The notes under the pieces were generated by a model, which was given only the letters and a program-made list of their open reading frames with translations, had not been told where the DNA came from and made no database searches. From Mobilibacterium timonense (GTDB lineage Bacteria > Bacillota > Clostridia > Peptostreptococcales > Anaerovoracaceae), in NCBI RefSeq assembly GCF_900155555.1, contig NZ_FUHN01000006.1, forward strand, positions 1 to 64,000: 64,000 nt of DNA, in the 5' to 3' direction. Positions 53,106 to 61,188 of the stretch are shown here, piece after piece (position 1 is the first letter of the stretch; each line of letters begins with the position of its first letter). Both the position numbers and the translations under genes were made by a program.

Positions 53106-54371
53106 ATGAATTTAAATTCAGAATCAACATATTCCATCCAAAAAGTATATGAAACTTCTCTCGAAAATGACAGACTCGTGCCCCGCAAACTGGGGGTACC
53201 TGCAAACTCCAAAGGCTGTGGAGGTATCATCGATATATGCCTGATGATACCGGAATCTGTTACTGTATTCTGCGCTCCCCTCGGCTGTGCCAGGCACGTT
53301 ACTACTCACACATGGCAGAGGTCTGGCGGTATGTATGCTCTCGCCTTCACAGAGGCTGAGATCGTCATGGGAAAGCAGACCGACCTGATCGAAAAAGCCC
53401 TTCTGGAGATCTACGAGACAAGAAAAGAAAAGCCGAGGCAGATCAATGTCATTGGCTCCTGTATAGATCGCCTGCTTGCCACAGACTATCAGCTTATCGT
53501 ACACGATCTGAAAGACAGGATCCCTGCGGATATTTTTGTCACATGGATGGATCCCGTGATAGGGAGAAAAGAACACCCGCAGGTAAGATGCTGGGAGGAT
53601 GTTGTTTTGCAGTGGCGAGGGAAGTCCGGTGATCAGAACTCGGTCAATCTGTTAGGGAGACTTTTTCCACCTGACAAGGAAAGTGATATGAGGCGCCTGC
53701 TGATGAAAGCGGGTGTTGAGAAAGTTAATTGCCTGAGCGAGTGCAGCACCATTGAGGAATTCAAGGAGATGGGGTGCGCACGGCTGAATGTCGTGGGTAG
53801 TAAGCTCGCTATCAAAGCGGCGAGACTGGCAGAGAAAAAGTTTGGGATACCGTATGTGATCGCCCGTCCGACCCTTGATCCAGATGGAGTGCACGCTGTT
53901 TACGAGGAGATAGGAAAGGCTCTTGGCACAGAGATAGATGACAGAACCGAGTATGAAGAGATCTGTCAGAAGGCCTCTGAATTCAGGAAAAGAAGAAGGC
54001 TCCACCCGCTGCACGCCGCGATAGGCGAGGCGTATTCCACCAATGAAGATGCTTTCTCTCTGGCAAGAGATGCGGTAAAGCTGGGAGTCGACGTTCAGTA
54101 CATTTACTCCGATGGAAAGCTCAGAGGAAAACATGATGAACTCGGCTGGCTGGCTGAAAACTCTCCTGGCTCCAAAGTCGTGGCGCTGTCTGACCCCTGT
54201 TCGAGAGATCTGATAATAGATCCGCCTGATGTGGATCTTGCATGGGGAATGTCAGAGAAACTGTTTCTCAGAAAAAAAGAGAATTACATAGATCTGGACG
54301 ACCATCCGATCGGCTGCGATTACGCGAGTATCCGGTGGTTCATGGATATGGCGGAGGCACACGCAGAATGA
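53106..54371 (+). CDS. nitrogenase component 1-like protein (NifD side)
   Basis: The 421-residue protein has the oxidoreductase/nitrogenase component 1 fold. Three cysteines sit at places matching the P-cluster ligands of NifD-type chains: Cys38 (KGCGGIID), Cys61 (APLGCARHVT) and Cys119 (VIGSCIDRLL). Repeating Rossmann-like blocks follow (LNVVGSKLAIKAARLAEKKFGIPYV...). It is shorter than NifD, and no gene for NifH, NifB or the cofactor pathway lies in the window, so nitrogen fixation is not implied. Its stop overlaps the next start by 4 nt (ATGA). Confidence 0.78.
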   Translation: MNLNSESTYSIQKVYETSLENDRLVPRKLGVPANSKGCGGIIDICLMIPESVTVFCAPLGCARHVTTHTWQRSGGMYALAFTEAEIVMGKQTDLIEKALLEIYETRKEKPRQINVIGSCIDRLLATDYQLIVHDLKDRIPADIFVTWMDPVIGRKEHPQVRCWEDVVLQWRGKSGDQNSVNLLGRLFPPDKESDMRRLLMKAGVEKVNCLSECSTIEEFKEMGCARLNVVGSKLAIKAARLAEKKFGIPYVIARPTLDPDGVHAVYEEIGKALGTEIDDRTEYEEICQKASEFRKRRRLHPLHAAIGEAYSTNEDAFSLARDAVKLGVDVQYIYSDGKLRGKHDELGWLAENSPGSKVVALSDPCSRDLIIDPPDVDLAWGMSEKLFLRKKENYIDLDDHPIGCDYASIRWFMDMAEAHAE

Positions 54372-55585
54372 GAAATCTTTTTCATAAACTCCCCGGCTTT
54401 GCTGCAGACTACAGCGGCGCAATGATGGCGGTATCGCATATGAGGTGCCTCAGGATACTTCACGGCCAGGGCGGATGCAGCGGAGGAGTCTGCACGTGCG
54501 ACGACTACGAGTCGGAAACTGACGACTGGCGGACCCTTTTTTCCAAGATCTCTGAAATAGAGACGATCACCGGGAATGACGAAAAACTGGTAGAGATGAT
54601 AGCCGACGCTACCGATTCGACGGCTCCGGACTGGCTCCTGCTGCTGGGATCGCCTATACCGATGATAATAGCTACAGACTACAGGGCGATCGCATCGAAG
54701 GTGGAAGAAAAAACCGGGATACCGTCTCTGTTTGTGGATACCACAGGAATAGAAACTTACGATGCGGGTGAAAGCAAGGTCTACCGGGCAATGATAGAAA
54801 GGGCCGAACGCATTGCGCCGTCAGGAGATCAGAGGCATGGGACCGTGTATGTGATAGGAGATACACCTCTAAACGGCTGGACGGAAAAAATGAGGGAGGA
54901 TTACGGACGTGACATTCTCCGGAACGCGGATGGTGCGGTGGAAGTAGTATTCGCAGGAGGCGGCGAGGCCTATTCCTTTGGGGAAAAAGGAGACGATATT
55001 ACAGTGCGGAAGGCTGGCATGGGTGACTGGAAAGCCATTGACAGATCGTCTCTGAACATAGCGGTTTCCGCATCTGCCTATGAGGCGGTAAGAAAGCTTG
55101 AGAATTCCTTCGGGACGCCTTATAGATACTTTGGTACTGGCCATGCCTGGGAAAATATGGATATGCGCAGTGATCCGCAGACTGAGGCCTGTGAGGTGCG
55201 ATCCTTTTCCGATGAGAAGATACTTCTCGTTGGTGAACAGTTTCTGATGAACAATCTTCGTAGATACCTCAGAAGAAATTTTGGTGCCCGTGATGTGGCA
55301 GTGGTAGGATTTTTCGCATTTCGTGAGGAGTTCGCTGAGGATGGCGATGAAACGTTGAACGACGAAGACGATTATATGTCATTTCTGGAGAGAACGGGTC
55401 CGTACGATGTGGTTCTCGGGGATCCGGTTCTTCAGCCTATGGGCGGGTACTTGAGGAGCTTCATCTCATGTCCGGAGCTGGCGCTGAGCAGCAGGCTCCT
55501 GACGCGTGAGCTTCCTGTTTTATACGGAAGAAATATTGGTGAGATCATTGCTGCGGGTCAATGTAACGGTGATCGTGATCGGTAG
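54368..55585 (+). CDS. nitrogenase component 1-like protein (NifK side)
   Basis: The product is 405 residues from ATG 54368; a longer in-frame start lies inside the previous gene. The N-terminus MRNLFHKLPGFAADYSGAMMAV leads to CLRILHGQGGCSGGVCTCDD, with Cys27, Cys37, Cys42 and Cys44. At the third P-cluster position the usual GSC reads GSP (LLLGSPIPMIIATDY), so cluster ligation must be asymmetric between the two subunits. It presumably forms a heterodimer or heterotetramer with the product of the preceding gene. Which reductase feeds it is not visible here. Confidence 0.75.
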   Translation: MRNLFHKLPGFAADYSGAMMAVSHMRCLRILHGQGGCSGGVCTCDDYESETDDWRTLFSKISEIETITGNDEKLVEMIADATDSTAPDWLLLLGSPIPMIIATDYRAIASKVEEKTGIPSLFVDTTGIETYDAGESKVYRAMIERAERIAPSGDQRHGTVYVIGDTPLNGWTEKMREDYGRDILRNADGAVEVVFAGGGEAYSFGEKGDDITVRKAGMGDWKAIDRSSLNIAVSASAYEAVRKLENSFGTPYRYFGTGHAWENMDMRSDPQTEACEVRSFSDEKILLVGEQFLMNNLRRYLRRNFGARDVAVVGFFAFREEFAEDGDETLNDEDDYMSFLERTGPYDVVLGDPVLQPMGGYLRSFISCPELALSSRLLTRELPVLYGRNIGEIIAAGQCNGDRDR

Positions 55586-55597
55586 AGGGAGGCACTG

Positions 55598-56521
55598 GTG
55601 ATCCTCGTTCTTGGAACAATAGCTGTGGACACAGTGATTAACGTGGAGATGATGCCTTATACAGGAGGTATCGTCGGTACGGATTCAGAGAAAAAGTACG
55701 CAGGTGGAAGCAGCGCAAATGTGAGTGCAGCGCTTAAGGTGCTCGGTTGCGGTGTAAGACAGGCAGGGGCCGTGGCGGATGACGAGTTCGGGACGTTCCT
55801 GATGGACGACCTGGCTGATATGGGCATAGATACTTCCGCTGTGGTAGTAAGGAAAAATGGTGTGACGCTGCACACGTACATCGTAGTAGATCGCGCTGGC
55901 AGTAATTTCATCATTGCAAATGGCGGAACATGTCGCAAGGACATAGCGGTCGAAGAATTGCCGCCGGAGATACTTGATGATGTAGACGTTTTTTACACCG
56001 ATATGAGCTGGCCTGAGACTTCCATCCACCTTGCCCGCGAATGCAGGAAAAATGGGATAAAGGTCGTGTACAATCTCCAGAATGTGCCGACGGAAAACTC
56101 ACTGGAGACCGGAGCCGGTATAGCAAAGATGCTTGAACTTGCAGATCTTTTCATAGTGAGCAAAACGACACTTCTAAAATATGAAAACACCAGAAGCGCA
56201 GAACATGCCCTTCGGGCTCTGGTCGGATCTGCAACGCTTGCAGAGGGAGCGATAGTAACTCTGGGAGACGAGGGAGCGAACTGGTATGTAAATGAAAAGT
56301 GTATCCACGTATCTGCTTTTTCCGGGCTTGACGTTGTCGATACGACCGGAGCCGGTGATGCCTATATAGCAGGGGTGATCAAGGCGTATTTCTTGGAGGG
56401 CAGATCCAGAGAACGCTCTATGGAGCATGCATCAATTGCGGCATCGGTAAAGTGTTCTCAGAGGGGGCCGCGGCTGATGTATCCAGATAGTGAAAGAGAA
56501 AGGAGTTTATTGAAGCTGTGA
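55598..56521 (+). CDS. PfkB-family sugar/nucleoside kinase 1
   Basis: The product is 307 residues from GTG 55598, after GAGGGAGGCACTG. N-terminal YAGGSSANVSAALKVLGCGVRQAGAVADDEFG and C-terminal VVDTTGAGDAYIAGVIKAY (anion hole and catalytic Asp) are the two PfkB signatures. It phosphorylates the 5'-hydroxyl (or equivalent) of a ribose-like group. The next gene encodes a PsuG-like enzyme that acts on a 5'-phosphorylated C-nucleoside, so a PsuK-like role is the best inference. Confidence 0.85.
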   Translation: MILVLGTIAVDTVINVEMMPYTGGIVGTDSEKKYAGGSSANVSAALKVLGCGVRQAGAVADDEFGTFLMDDLADMGIDTSAVVVRKNGVTLHTYIVVDRAGSNFIIANGGTCRKDIAVEELPPEILDDVDVFYTDMSWPETSIHLARECRKNGIKVVYNLQNVPTENSLETGAGIAKMLELADLFIVSKTTLLKYENTRSAEHALRALVGSATLAEGAIVTLGDEGANWYVNEKCIHVSAFSGLDVVDTTGAGDAYIAGVIKAYFLEGRSRERSMEHASIAASVKCSQRGPRLMYPDSERERSLLKL

Positions 56522-57297
56522 TCGATTTTCTTGTGGAAACTTGCCTGTTATGCCATGGGCTGGTGTCAATATCCGACGATGAGATGGCTGAAGTTTTTAA
56601 AGGCATACCTGGCGCAGGGTTCGTATGGATAGAAGAAGGAAGCCTGCACACAGGTGATCTGGAGGAATTCATGAAGTTCAGAGCCTTGCGGGTCAAGGGC
56701 AGAGCCAGCATGAAGACCCTGGATGATTTTATCGCCAGCGGAAAAAATGCAGCATTGACGGCTTCCGGCACAATGAGGATCTGTCGTGAGATGGGGATCA
56801 GGCTGGCGGTGTCCTGTGGCATTGGCGGCGTCAGCAGCATCTGGGACAGAGAGGTCAGCGACGATCTTCCAGGGCTTGCCGAGCTGAACGTCCCTCTTAT
56901 TGCCACCTCACCAAAGGACATGATGGATATACAGGAGACCATAAATTGGCTGCATGACAACAACGTGAAAACATATGGCGTCGGAGTCGATAAGTGCACG
57001 GGATACGTGTTCAACAGTGCCGATGTCCGTCTGGATGGAATGTTTGGTGGAGAGATCGACAGAGAGGGCAGTAATCAGCTGATTCTGAACCCGATCCCTG
57101 GAAGTGAAAGAATACAGGATCTTTCTATTTTGAAAAAAGCGGTCGAAACCGGCAAGGAAGCCGCAAGCCGGGGGGAGCATTTTCACCCGGCGGCAAATGC
57201 AGCCCTGGACAAGGCTACCGATGGCTTAGCTTCAAGGCTCCAGCTAAGGTCTGCTGCGGCGAATGCCAGATTGGCGTCAAGACTCATATCACATTGA
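56518..57297 (+). CDS. pseudouridine-5'-phosphate glycosidase-like protein (PsuG/IndA)
   Basis: The 259-residue protein starts at GTG 56518, overlapping the kinase stop. It aligns by eye with PsuG: VETCLLCHGL for LEST-IISHG (Glu7), CGIGGVSSIWDREVSDDL (Asp115/116), ATSPKDMMDI for the lysine that forms the ribose adduct (Lys133), and LILNPIPGS for ANPIP (Asn191). It is about 45 residues shorter than typical PsuG. The family reversibly cleaves the C-C glycosidic bond of pseudouridine 5'-phosphate to uracil and ribose 5-phosphate. With changed surroundings of these residues, the natural substrate may be another C-riboside. Confidence 0.75.
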   Translation: MIDFLVETCLLCHGLVSISDDEMAEVFKGIPGAGFVWIEEGSLHTGDLEEFMKFRALRVKGRASMKTLDDFIASGKNAALTASGTMRICREMGIRLAVSCGIGGVSSIWDREVSDDLPGLAELNVPLIATSPKDMMDIQETINWLHDNNVKTYGVGVDKCTGYVFNSADVRLDGMFGGEIDREGSNQLILNPIPGSERIQDLSILKKAVETGKEAASRGEHFHPAANAALDKATDGLASRLQLRSAAANARLASRLISH

Positions 57298-57317
57298 AAA
57301 AGAGGTGAACACAGAGA

Positions 57318-58061
57318 ATGGATAGCTATGTGAAACTGAACCACATATGCAAGAATTTCAACCATGTAAAGGCTTTGAACGATGCGTCGATTGAAGCGTT
57401 CAAGGGTGAAGTCCTTGCGATCGTGGGAGATAACGGAGCCGGCAAATCCACGCTGATAAAGATCTTGTCCGGTGTATTGAGACCGGACAGCGGTGAGATC
57501 AGGATCGGTGAAAAGAGTTACAGCAGTCTTTCTGTGAGCGAGGCGCTGAACGCCGGGGTATCTACCGTGTATCAGGATCTTGCACTGGCGAACACGCTGA
57601 ATGTGACAACAAATATTTTCATCGGACAGGAGATCACGAAGCACGGAATACTTCAGAAGGATGAGATGGACAGGCAGGCAAGAAAACTGCTGGATGACCT
57701 GGACGTAGATATTCCGGATACGGCCGAGATCGCAGGCAACCTCAGTGGAGGACAAAGGCAGGGCATCGCCGTGGCGAGACTGGTCAATCGCGGAGGAAAC
57801 ATTCTGATCTTCGATGAGCCGACAGCCGCCATGGGTGTCGTGGAGGCATCAAGGACCCTGAAACTTATCCGGAGCCTTGCAGATAAGGGGATGGTCGTGA
57901 TCATAATCTGCCACAACCTGACACAGGTGTTTGATACGGCAGACAGGGTCGCCGTGATGAGACACGGAAAAGTCCTCGTGGAAAAGCCTGCCAGTGAGTC
58001 GTCCATGCACGAAGTGGTCGCGCTGCTCACTTCCGCAGATAAGATATTGGGAGATGAATGA
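57318..58061 (+). CDS. ribose-type ABC transporter ATPase, single domain
   Basis: The 247-residue ATPase has Walker A GDNGAGKSTLIKI, signature LSGGQRQGIAVARLV and Walker B ILIFDEPTAAMGV, with the switch His in IIICHNLTQVF. It resembles the N-terminal half of RbsA/XylG, which normally have two fused ATPase domains in about 500 residues; here only one is encoded, as in the FrcA type. It would power uptake with the permease and binding protein of this operon. Confidence 0.87.
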   Translation: MDSYVKLNHICKNFNHVKALNDASIEAFKGEVLAIVGDNGAGKSTLIKILSGVLRPDSGEIRIGEKSYSSLSVSEALNAGVSTVYQDLALANTLNVTTNIFIGQEITKHGILQKDEMDRQARKLLDDLDVDIPDTAEIAGNLSGGQRQGIAVARLVNRGGNILIFDEPTAAMGVVEASRTLKLIRSLADKGMVVIIICHNLTQVFDTADRVAVMRHGKVLVEKPASESSMHEVVALLTSADKILGDE

Positions 58062-58084
58062 GAAATGAAAAGGAGAAAGAACTA

Positions 58085-59038
58085 ATGATGGCAAAACTGA
58101 AAAAATCCGGCCAGTCATATACCGTTGTGCTTCTCCTGGTTATGCTGGCGATGATCGTTGTCATGTCGTTTGTATCACCGTATTTTCTGACTCTGGAGAA
58201 CTTCAAGAACGTACTCAATCAATCGTCTATTTATCTTTTCCTGGTCGTGGGGATGGCTTATGTGATCGCGGCTGGGGAGATCGACCTCTCGGTGGGAGCC
58301 ATTATCGGATTCGAGGGGATGGTCATGTCCAACCTGTACTACGCCGGGGTGCCGGCAGGGGTGTGCCTGATCACGGGGATAATTTCTTCTGTTATTATCG
58401 GTGCGTTTAACGGCTGGCTTGTGGCAAAGTTCAGGATCAATTCCTTTATCGTCACGTTGTGCACTATGACGGTGATGCGCGGTATCGTCCTCCTGGTAAT
58501 GAATTCCAGGACGAGATATGGATTCGGGCCGGTATTCGCGTTCCTTGGATCTGGCCAGATAGGAATAATAAACATGCCTATCCTCATGGCGATAATCGCC
58601 GTGATAATCGCGGATCTTATCATGAGGAAGACCCGCTACGGAGTTTACACGCTTTTCATGGGATCGAACGAAGTGGCTCTTTCCCGGGCGGGAGTGAACA
58701 CAAGACGGCACAAAATATCGATATTCGCATTTTCCGGTCTGCTTGCAGGACTTGCGGGGATCGTGGTCATGGGAAGACTTAATTCCGCGGAACCTCTGGC
58801 GGGAACAGGATATGAGATGGACGCTATCGCTGCGGTCATCCTTGGAGGAACGGTACTTGAAGGCGGAAAAGGAAGCATTTCCGGACCGTTCATCGCCTGC
58901 ATCATCCTGAACATAATCAAGGACGGACTTACTCTGCTGGGTGTGTCCACGCACTATCAGGAAATAATAACCGGCGTGATCATCATTATCTCAGTACTGG
59001 TATCAGGCAGAGACATGAGAAGAAAAAGTGAGGTGTAG
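58085..59038 (+). CDS. ribose-type ABC transporter permease
   Basis: The product is 317 residues from ATG 58085, with AAGGAG 10 nt upstream; ATG 58058 is an alternative that overlaps the ATPase stop. It has eight to ten membrane segments. The RbsC/XylH hallmarks are VIAAGEIDLSVGAIIGFEGM, SFIVTLCTMTVMRGI, FSGLLAGLAGIVVMGRLNSAEPLAGTGYEMDAIAAVILGGT and GPFIACIILNIIKDGL. Members import ribose, other pentoses or nucleosides and related compounds. Confidence 0.88.
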   Translation: MMAKLKKSGQSYTVVLLLVMLAMIVVMSFVSPYFLTLENFKNVLNQSSIYLFLVVGMAYVIAAGEIDLSVGAIIGFEGMVMSNLYYAGVPAGVCLITGIISSVIIGAFNGWLVAKFRINSFIVTLCTMTVMRGIVLLVMNSRTRYGFGPVFAFLGSGQIGIINMPILMAIIAVIIADLIMRKTRYGVYTLFMGSNEVALSRAGVNTRRHKISIFAFSGLLAGLAGIVVMGRLNSAEPLAGTGYEMDAIAAVILGGTVLEGGKGSISGPFIACIILNIIKDGLTLLGVSTHYQEIITGVIIIISVLVSGRDMRRKSEV

Positions 59039-59043
59039 AACTG

Positions 59044-59985
59044 ATGAATGTATTGTCTTCGGGCAGCATTGCTATGGATGTGGTGCTCAACAGCAGTGCC
59101 CTTCCAGAAGATGATGGCTTTGCTCTTATAGAAAAAGAAAAGATGCAGCCGGGAGGAAGCTCTTCGAATGTAGCGGTATCCGCGGCGGGATTCGGCATGG
59201 GTGCATGCCAGGTCGGCAAGGTCGGAGACGATGAGATGGGCAGACGTTTCATACAGTCTCTTAGAGAGGATGGTGTAAGTCCCGAGTATATGATCACCAA
59301 AGAGAATGGGATCACTATGCATACATACATCGTAACGGCACCACAGGGCAAGCACACGATCTTTGCCAACCTTGGAGATTGTATGCAGGATTTCACTCAC
59401 CATGAGCTCCCCGAGGAAATACTGGACGATATAGATATTTATTACACGGACATGTTTTCCCCGGAGGTATCCCTCTATCTTGCCCAGGAGTCGGTGAGAA
59501 GAGGAAAGAAGATGATGCTGAACATGCAGGCTGTCATCAGCTTCATGGAGCTGTGCGGAGTCTCTCTTCAGCAGTTTGAAAAAGCCTTGGAATGCTGTTC
59601 AGTCCTGGTCGGGGGAAGGGCGGCTTATTCTGACCTTTTCGGTGAAAGAGCGGGAGATGACGTTGAGGCTCAGCTCCGGTATGCCGTTCAGCATTACCAG
59701 ATAGAAGATGGAGCGATCTGCACACTAGGATCAGAAGGTGCAGTCTGGTATGACGGAAGCGATTTTATCTATTCTGAGGGATACAAAGTAGATCCAGTCG
59801 ATACCACAGGGGCAGGAGACTGCTTCAACGGCGGGATAATGTACGCATTCTATGAAAAAGGAATGAGCAGAAAGGAATCATTGAAGTTTGCGAACGGGGC
59901 TGCGGCAATAAAATGCCTCAAGCCGGGGCCGCGCAGTATCGCTTCCGAAGCTCAGGTCTTTGATTTTGAAAATTCCAGGGACTAG
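59044..59985 (+). CDS. PfkB-family sugar/nucleoside kinase 2
   Basis: The 313-residue kinase starts at ATG 59044 after GAGGTGTAGAACTG. MQPGGSSSNVAVSAAGFGMGACQVGKVGDDEMG and VDTTGAGDCFNGGIMYAFYEKG are the PfkB motifs. It is clearly related to the kinase at 55598 but diverged in the substrate lid. Two kinases in one operon suggest two substrates, or two phosphorylation steps (for example nucleoside, then free sugar). Confidence 0.86.
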   Translation: MNVLSSGSIAMDVVLNSSALPEDDGFALIEKEKMQPGGSSSNVAVSAAGFGMGACQVGKVGDDEMGRRFIQSLREDGVSPEYMITKENGITMHTYIVTAPQGKHTIFANLGDCMQDFTHHELPEEILDDIDIYYTDMFSPEVSLYLAQESVRRGKKMMLNMQAVISFMELCGVSLQQFEKALECCSVLVGGRAAYSDLFGERAGDDVEAQLRYAVQHYQIEDGAICTLGSEGAVWYDGSDFIYSEGYKVDPVDTTGAGDCFNGGIMYAFYEKGMSRKESLKFANGAAAIKCLKPGPRSIASEAQVFDFENSRD

Positions 59986-60062
59986 TGCCGGAATTTTTAG
60001 AATATTAAATCATTTTACTAAATTACTTAATTGCTTTTCTGAAGGACAATCGGGAGGTAGAC

Positions 60063-61133
60063 ATGAAAAGAAAAAGGTTTCTGATCATTTCGCTATGTGC
60101 CGTGATGGCGCTCATGATGGTGGTGTTCACCGGCTGCGGATCCAAGGACGACAGCAGCAGTGACAGCAGCAGCGGAAAGCAGACTGAGTTCCAGAAGGCG
60201 AAGGCGTCGCTGGACGAGAATCTCAAGGCTGATGAGATCGATAAGGATAAGTGCAAGGGCGACGACTACGGACTTATTCTGAGTTCGCTCGGAAACGAAT
60301 TCTGGCAGACCGAGAAGGAAGGCGCTGAGGCCGCAGCTAAGGATTACGGCGTAAACCTTGATGTTCAGGCTACAGACAATGACACGGACTTCACCGGACA
60401 GCTCGACATCATGGAGACAATGGTTTCCAAGAAGTACAAGGCCATCGGAGTTTCTCCGCTGTCTGAGACGAACCTTGTCAACGGTATCGCCGATGCAAAC
60501 AAGAAGGGAACAAAGGTCATCCTCAACGGCACCCTTCAGAATGAAGATGCCATGAAGGCCGCAAATGCACACGTCGATGGAATAATGGAAATGGATTTCC
60601 ACAAGCAGGGCGTAATGGCAGCCAAGTTTGCCGCTAAAAAGTGCAATAACAAGGGCGAAGTTGCCATCATTGCAGGAACCGAGGGCGCTACTCAGTCCGA
60701 TGGAAGAAGAGATGGAGCAAAGGAAGTCTTCGAGGAAAAGGGAATGGATGTTGTTGCCGTTCAGCAGTGCGACTTCGATCAGCAGAAGGCTTATGATGCT
60801 ACAAAGCAGATCATGCAGGCTCACCCGAAGATCGTTGCCATCACATGCGGAAATGATGATATGGCAATGGGCGTTGTAAAGGCGCTGCAGGAACTCGGTA
60901 AAAATGACAAGGTCGTAGTAGTAGGAAACGACTTCACTTCTGAAGCAAAGGCAGCCATCAAGGATGGGACCCTCGACGCTTCTGTTGCAATGTCCCCTTA
61001 TCTCGGAGGAAGAGCTGCAATGATCACCATGATCAGGGCATCTCAGGGAAAGAAGATCGGAACTGTAAGCTCTTACGTTCCGATGATCCTCGTAAGCAAG
61101 GACAATGTAAAGGACATGGAGGACTGGAAGTAG
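60063..61133 (+). CDS. ribose-type ABC transporter substrate-binding lipoprotein
   Basis: The 356-residue protein has a lipoprotein signal, MKRKRFLIISLCAVMALMMVVFTGCGS (Cys25), a Ser/Asp linker, then a type I periplasmic-binding fold: DYGLILSSLGNEFWQTEKEGAEAAAKDYGV, VSPLSETNLVNGIADANKKGTKVIL, and ITCGNDDMAMGVVKALQELG. This is the RbsB/Peripla_BP_4 group that binds pentoses and related ligands. The start follows GGGAGGTAGAC. It delivers the ligand to the permease encoded just upstream. Confidence 0.88.
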   Translation: MKRKRFLIISLCAVMALMMVVFTGCGSKDDSSSDSSSGKQTEFQKAKASLDENLKADEIDKDKCKGDDYGLILSSLGNEFWQTEKEGAEAAAKDYGVNLDVQATDNDTDFTGQLDIMETMVSKKYKAIGVSPLSETNLVNGIADANKKGTKVILNGTLQNEDAMKAANAHVDGIMEMDFHKQGVMAAKFAAKKCNNKGEVAIIAGTEGATQSDGRRDGAKEVFEEKGMDVVAVQQCDFDQQKAYDATKQIMQAHPKIVAITCGNDDMAMGVVKALQELGKNDKVVVVGNDFTSEAKAAIKDGTLDASVAMSPYLGGRAAMITMIRASQGKKIGTVSSYVPMILVSKDNVKDMEDWK

Positions 61134-61144
61134 TCATCCGGTCC

Positions 61145-61176
61145 GGGGGCGCCTCAGGGCGCTCCCTGTTTTTTTT
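61145..61176 (+). terminator. strong terminator after the binding-protein gene
   Basis: GGGGGCGCC (61145-61153) pairs with GGCGCTCCC (61158-61166) across a 4-nt loop, and T8 follows. It probably lowers but need not abolish expression of the two glycohydrolase genes that follow with no clear promoter of their own. Confidence 0.85.
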
Positions 61177-61188
61177 AAGGAGAATGAC

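Noticed and set aside
53106..55585. True nitrogenase (NifDK) and nitrogen fixation
   Set aside because: Chains are short, one P-cluster Cys is lost, and no nifH, nifB or nifEN is in the window.
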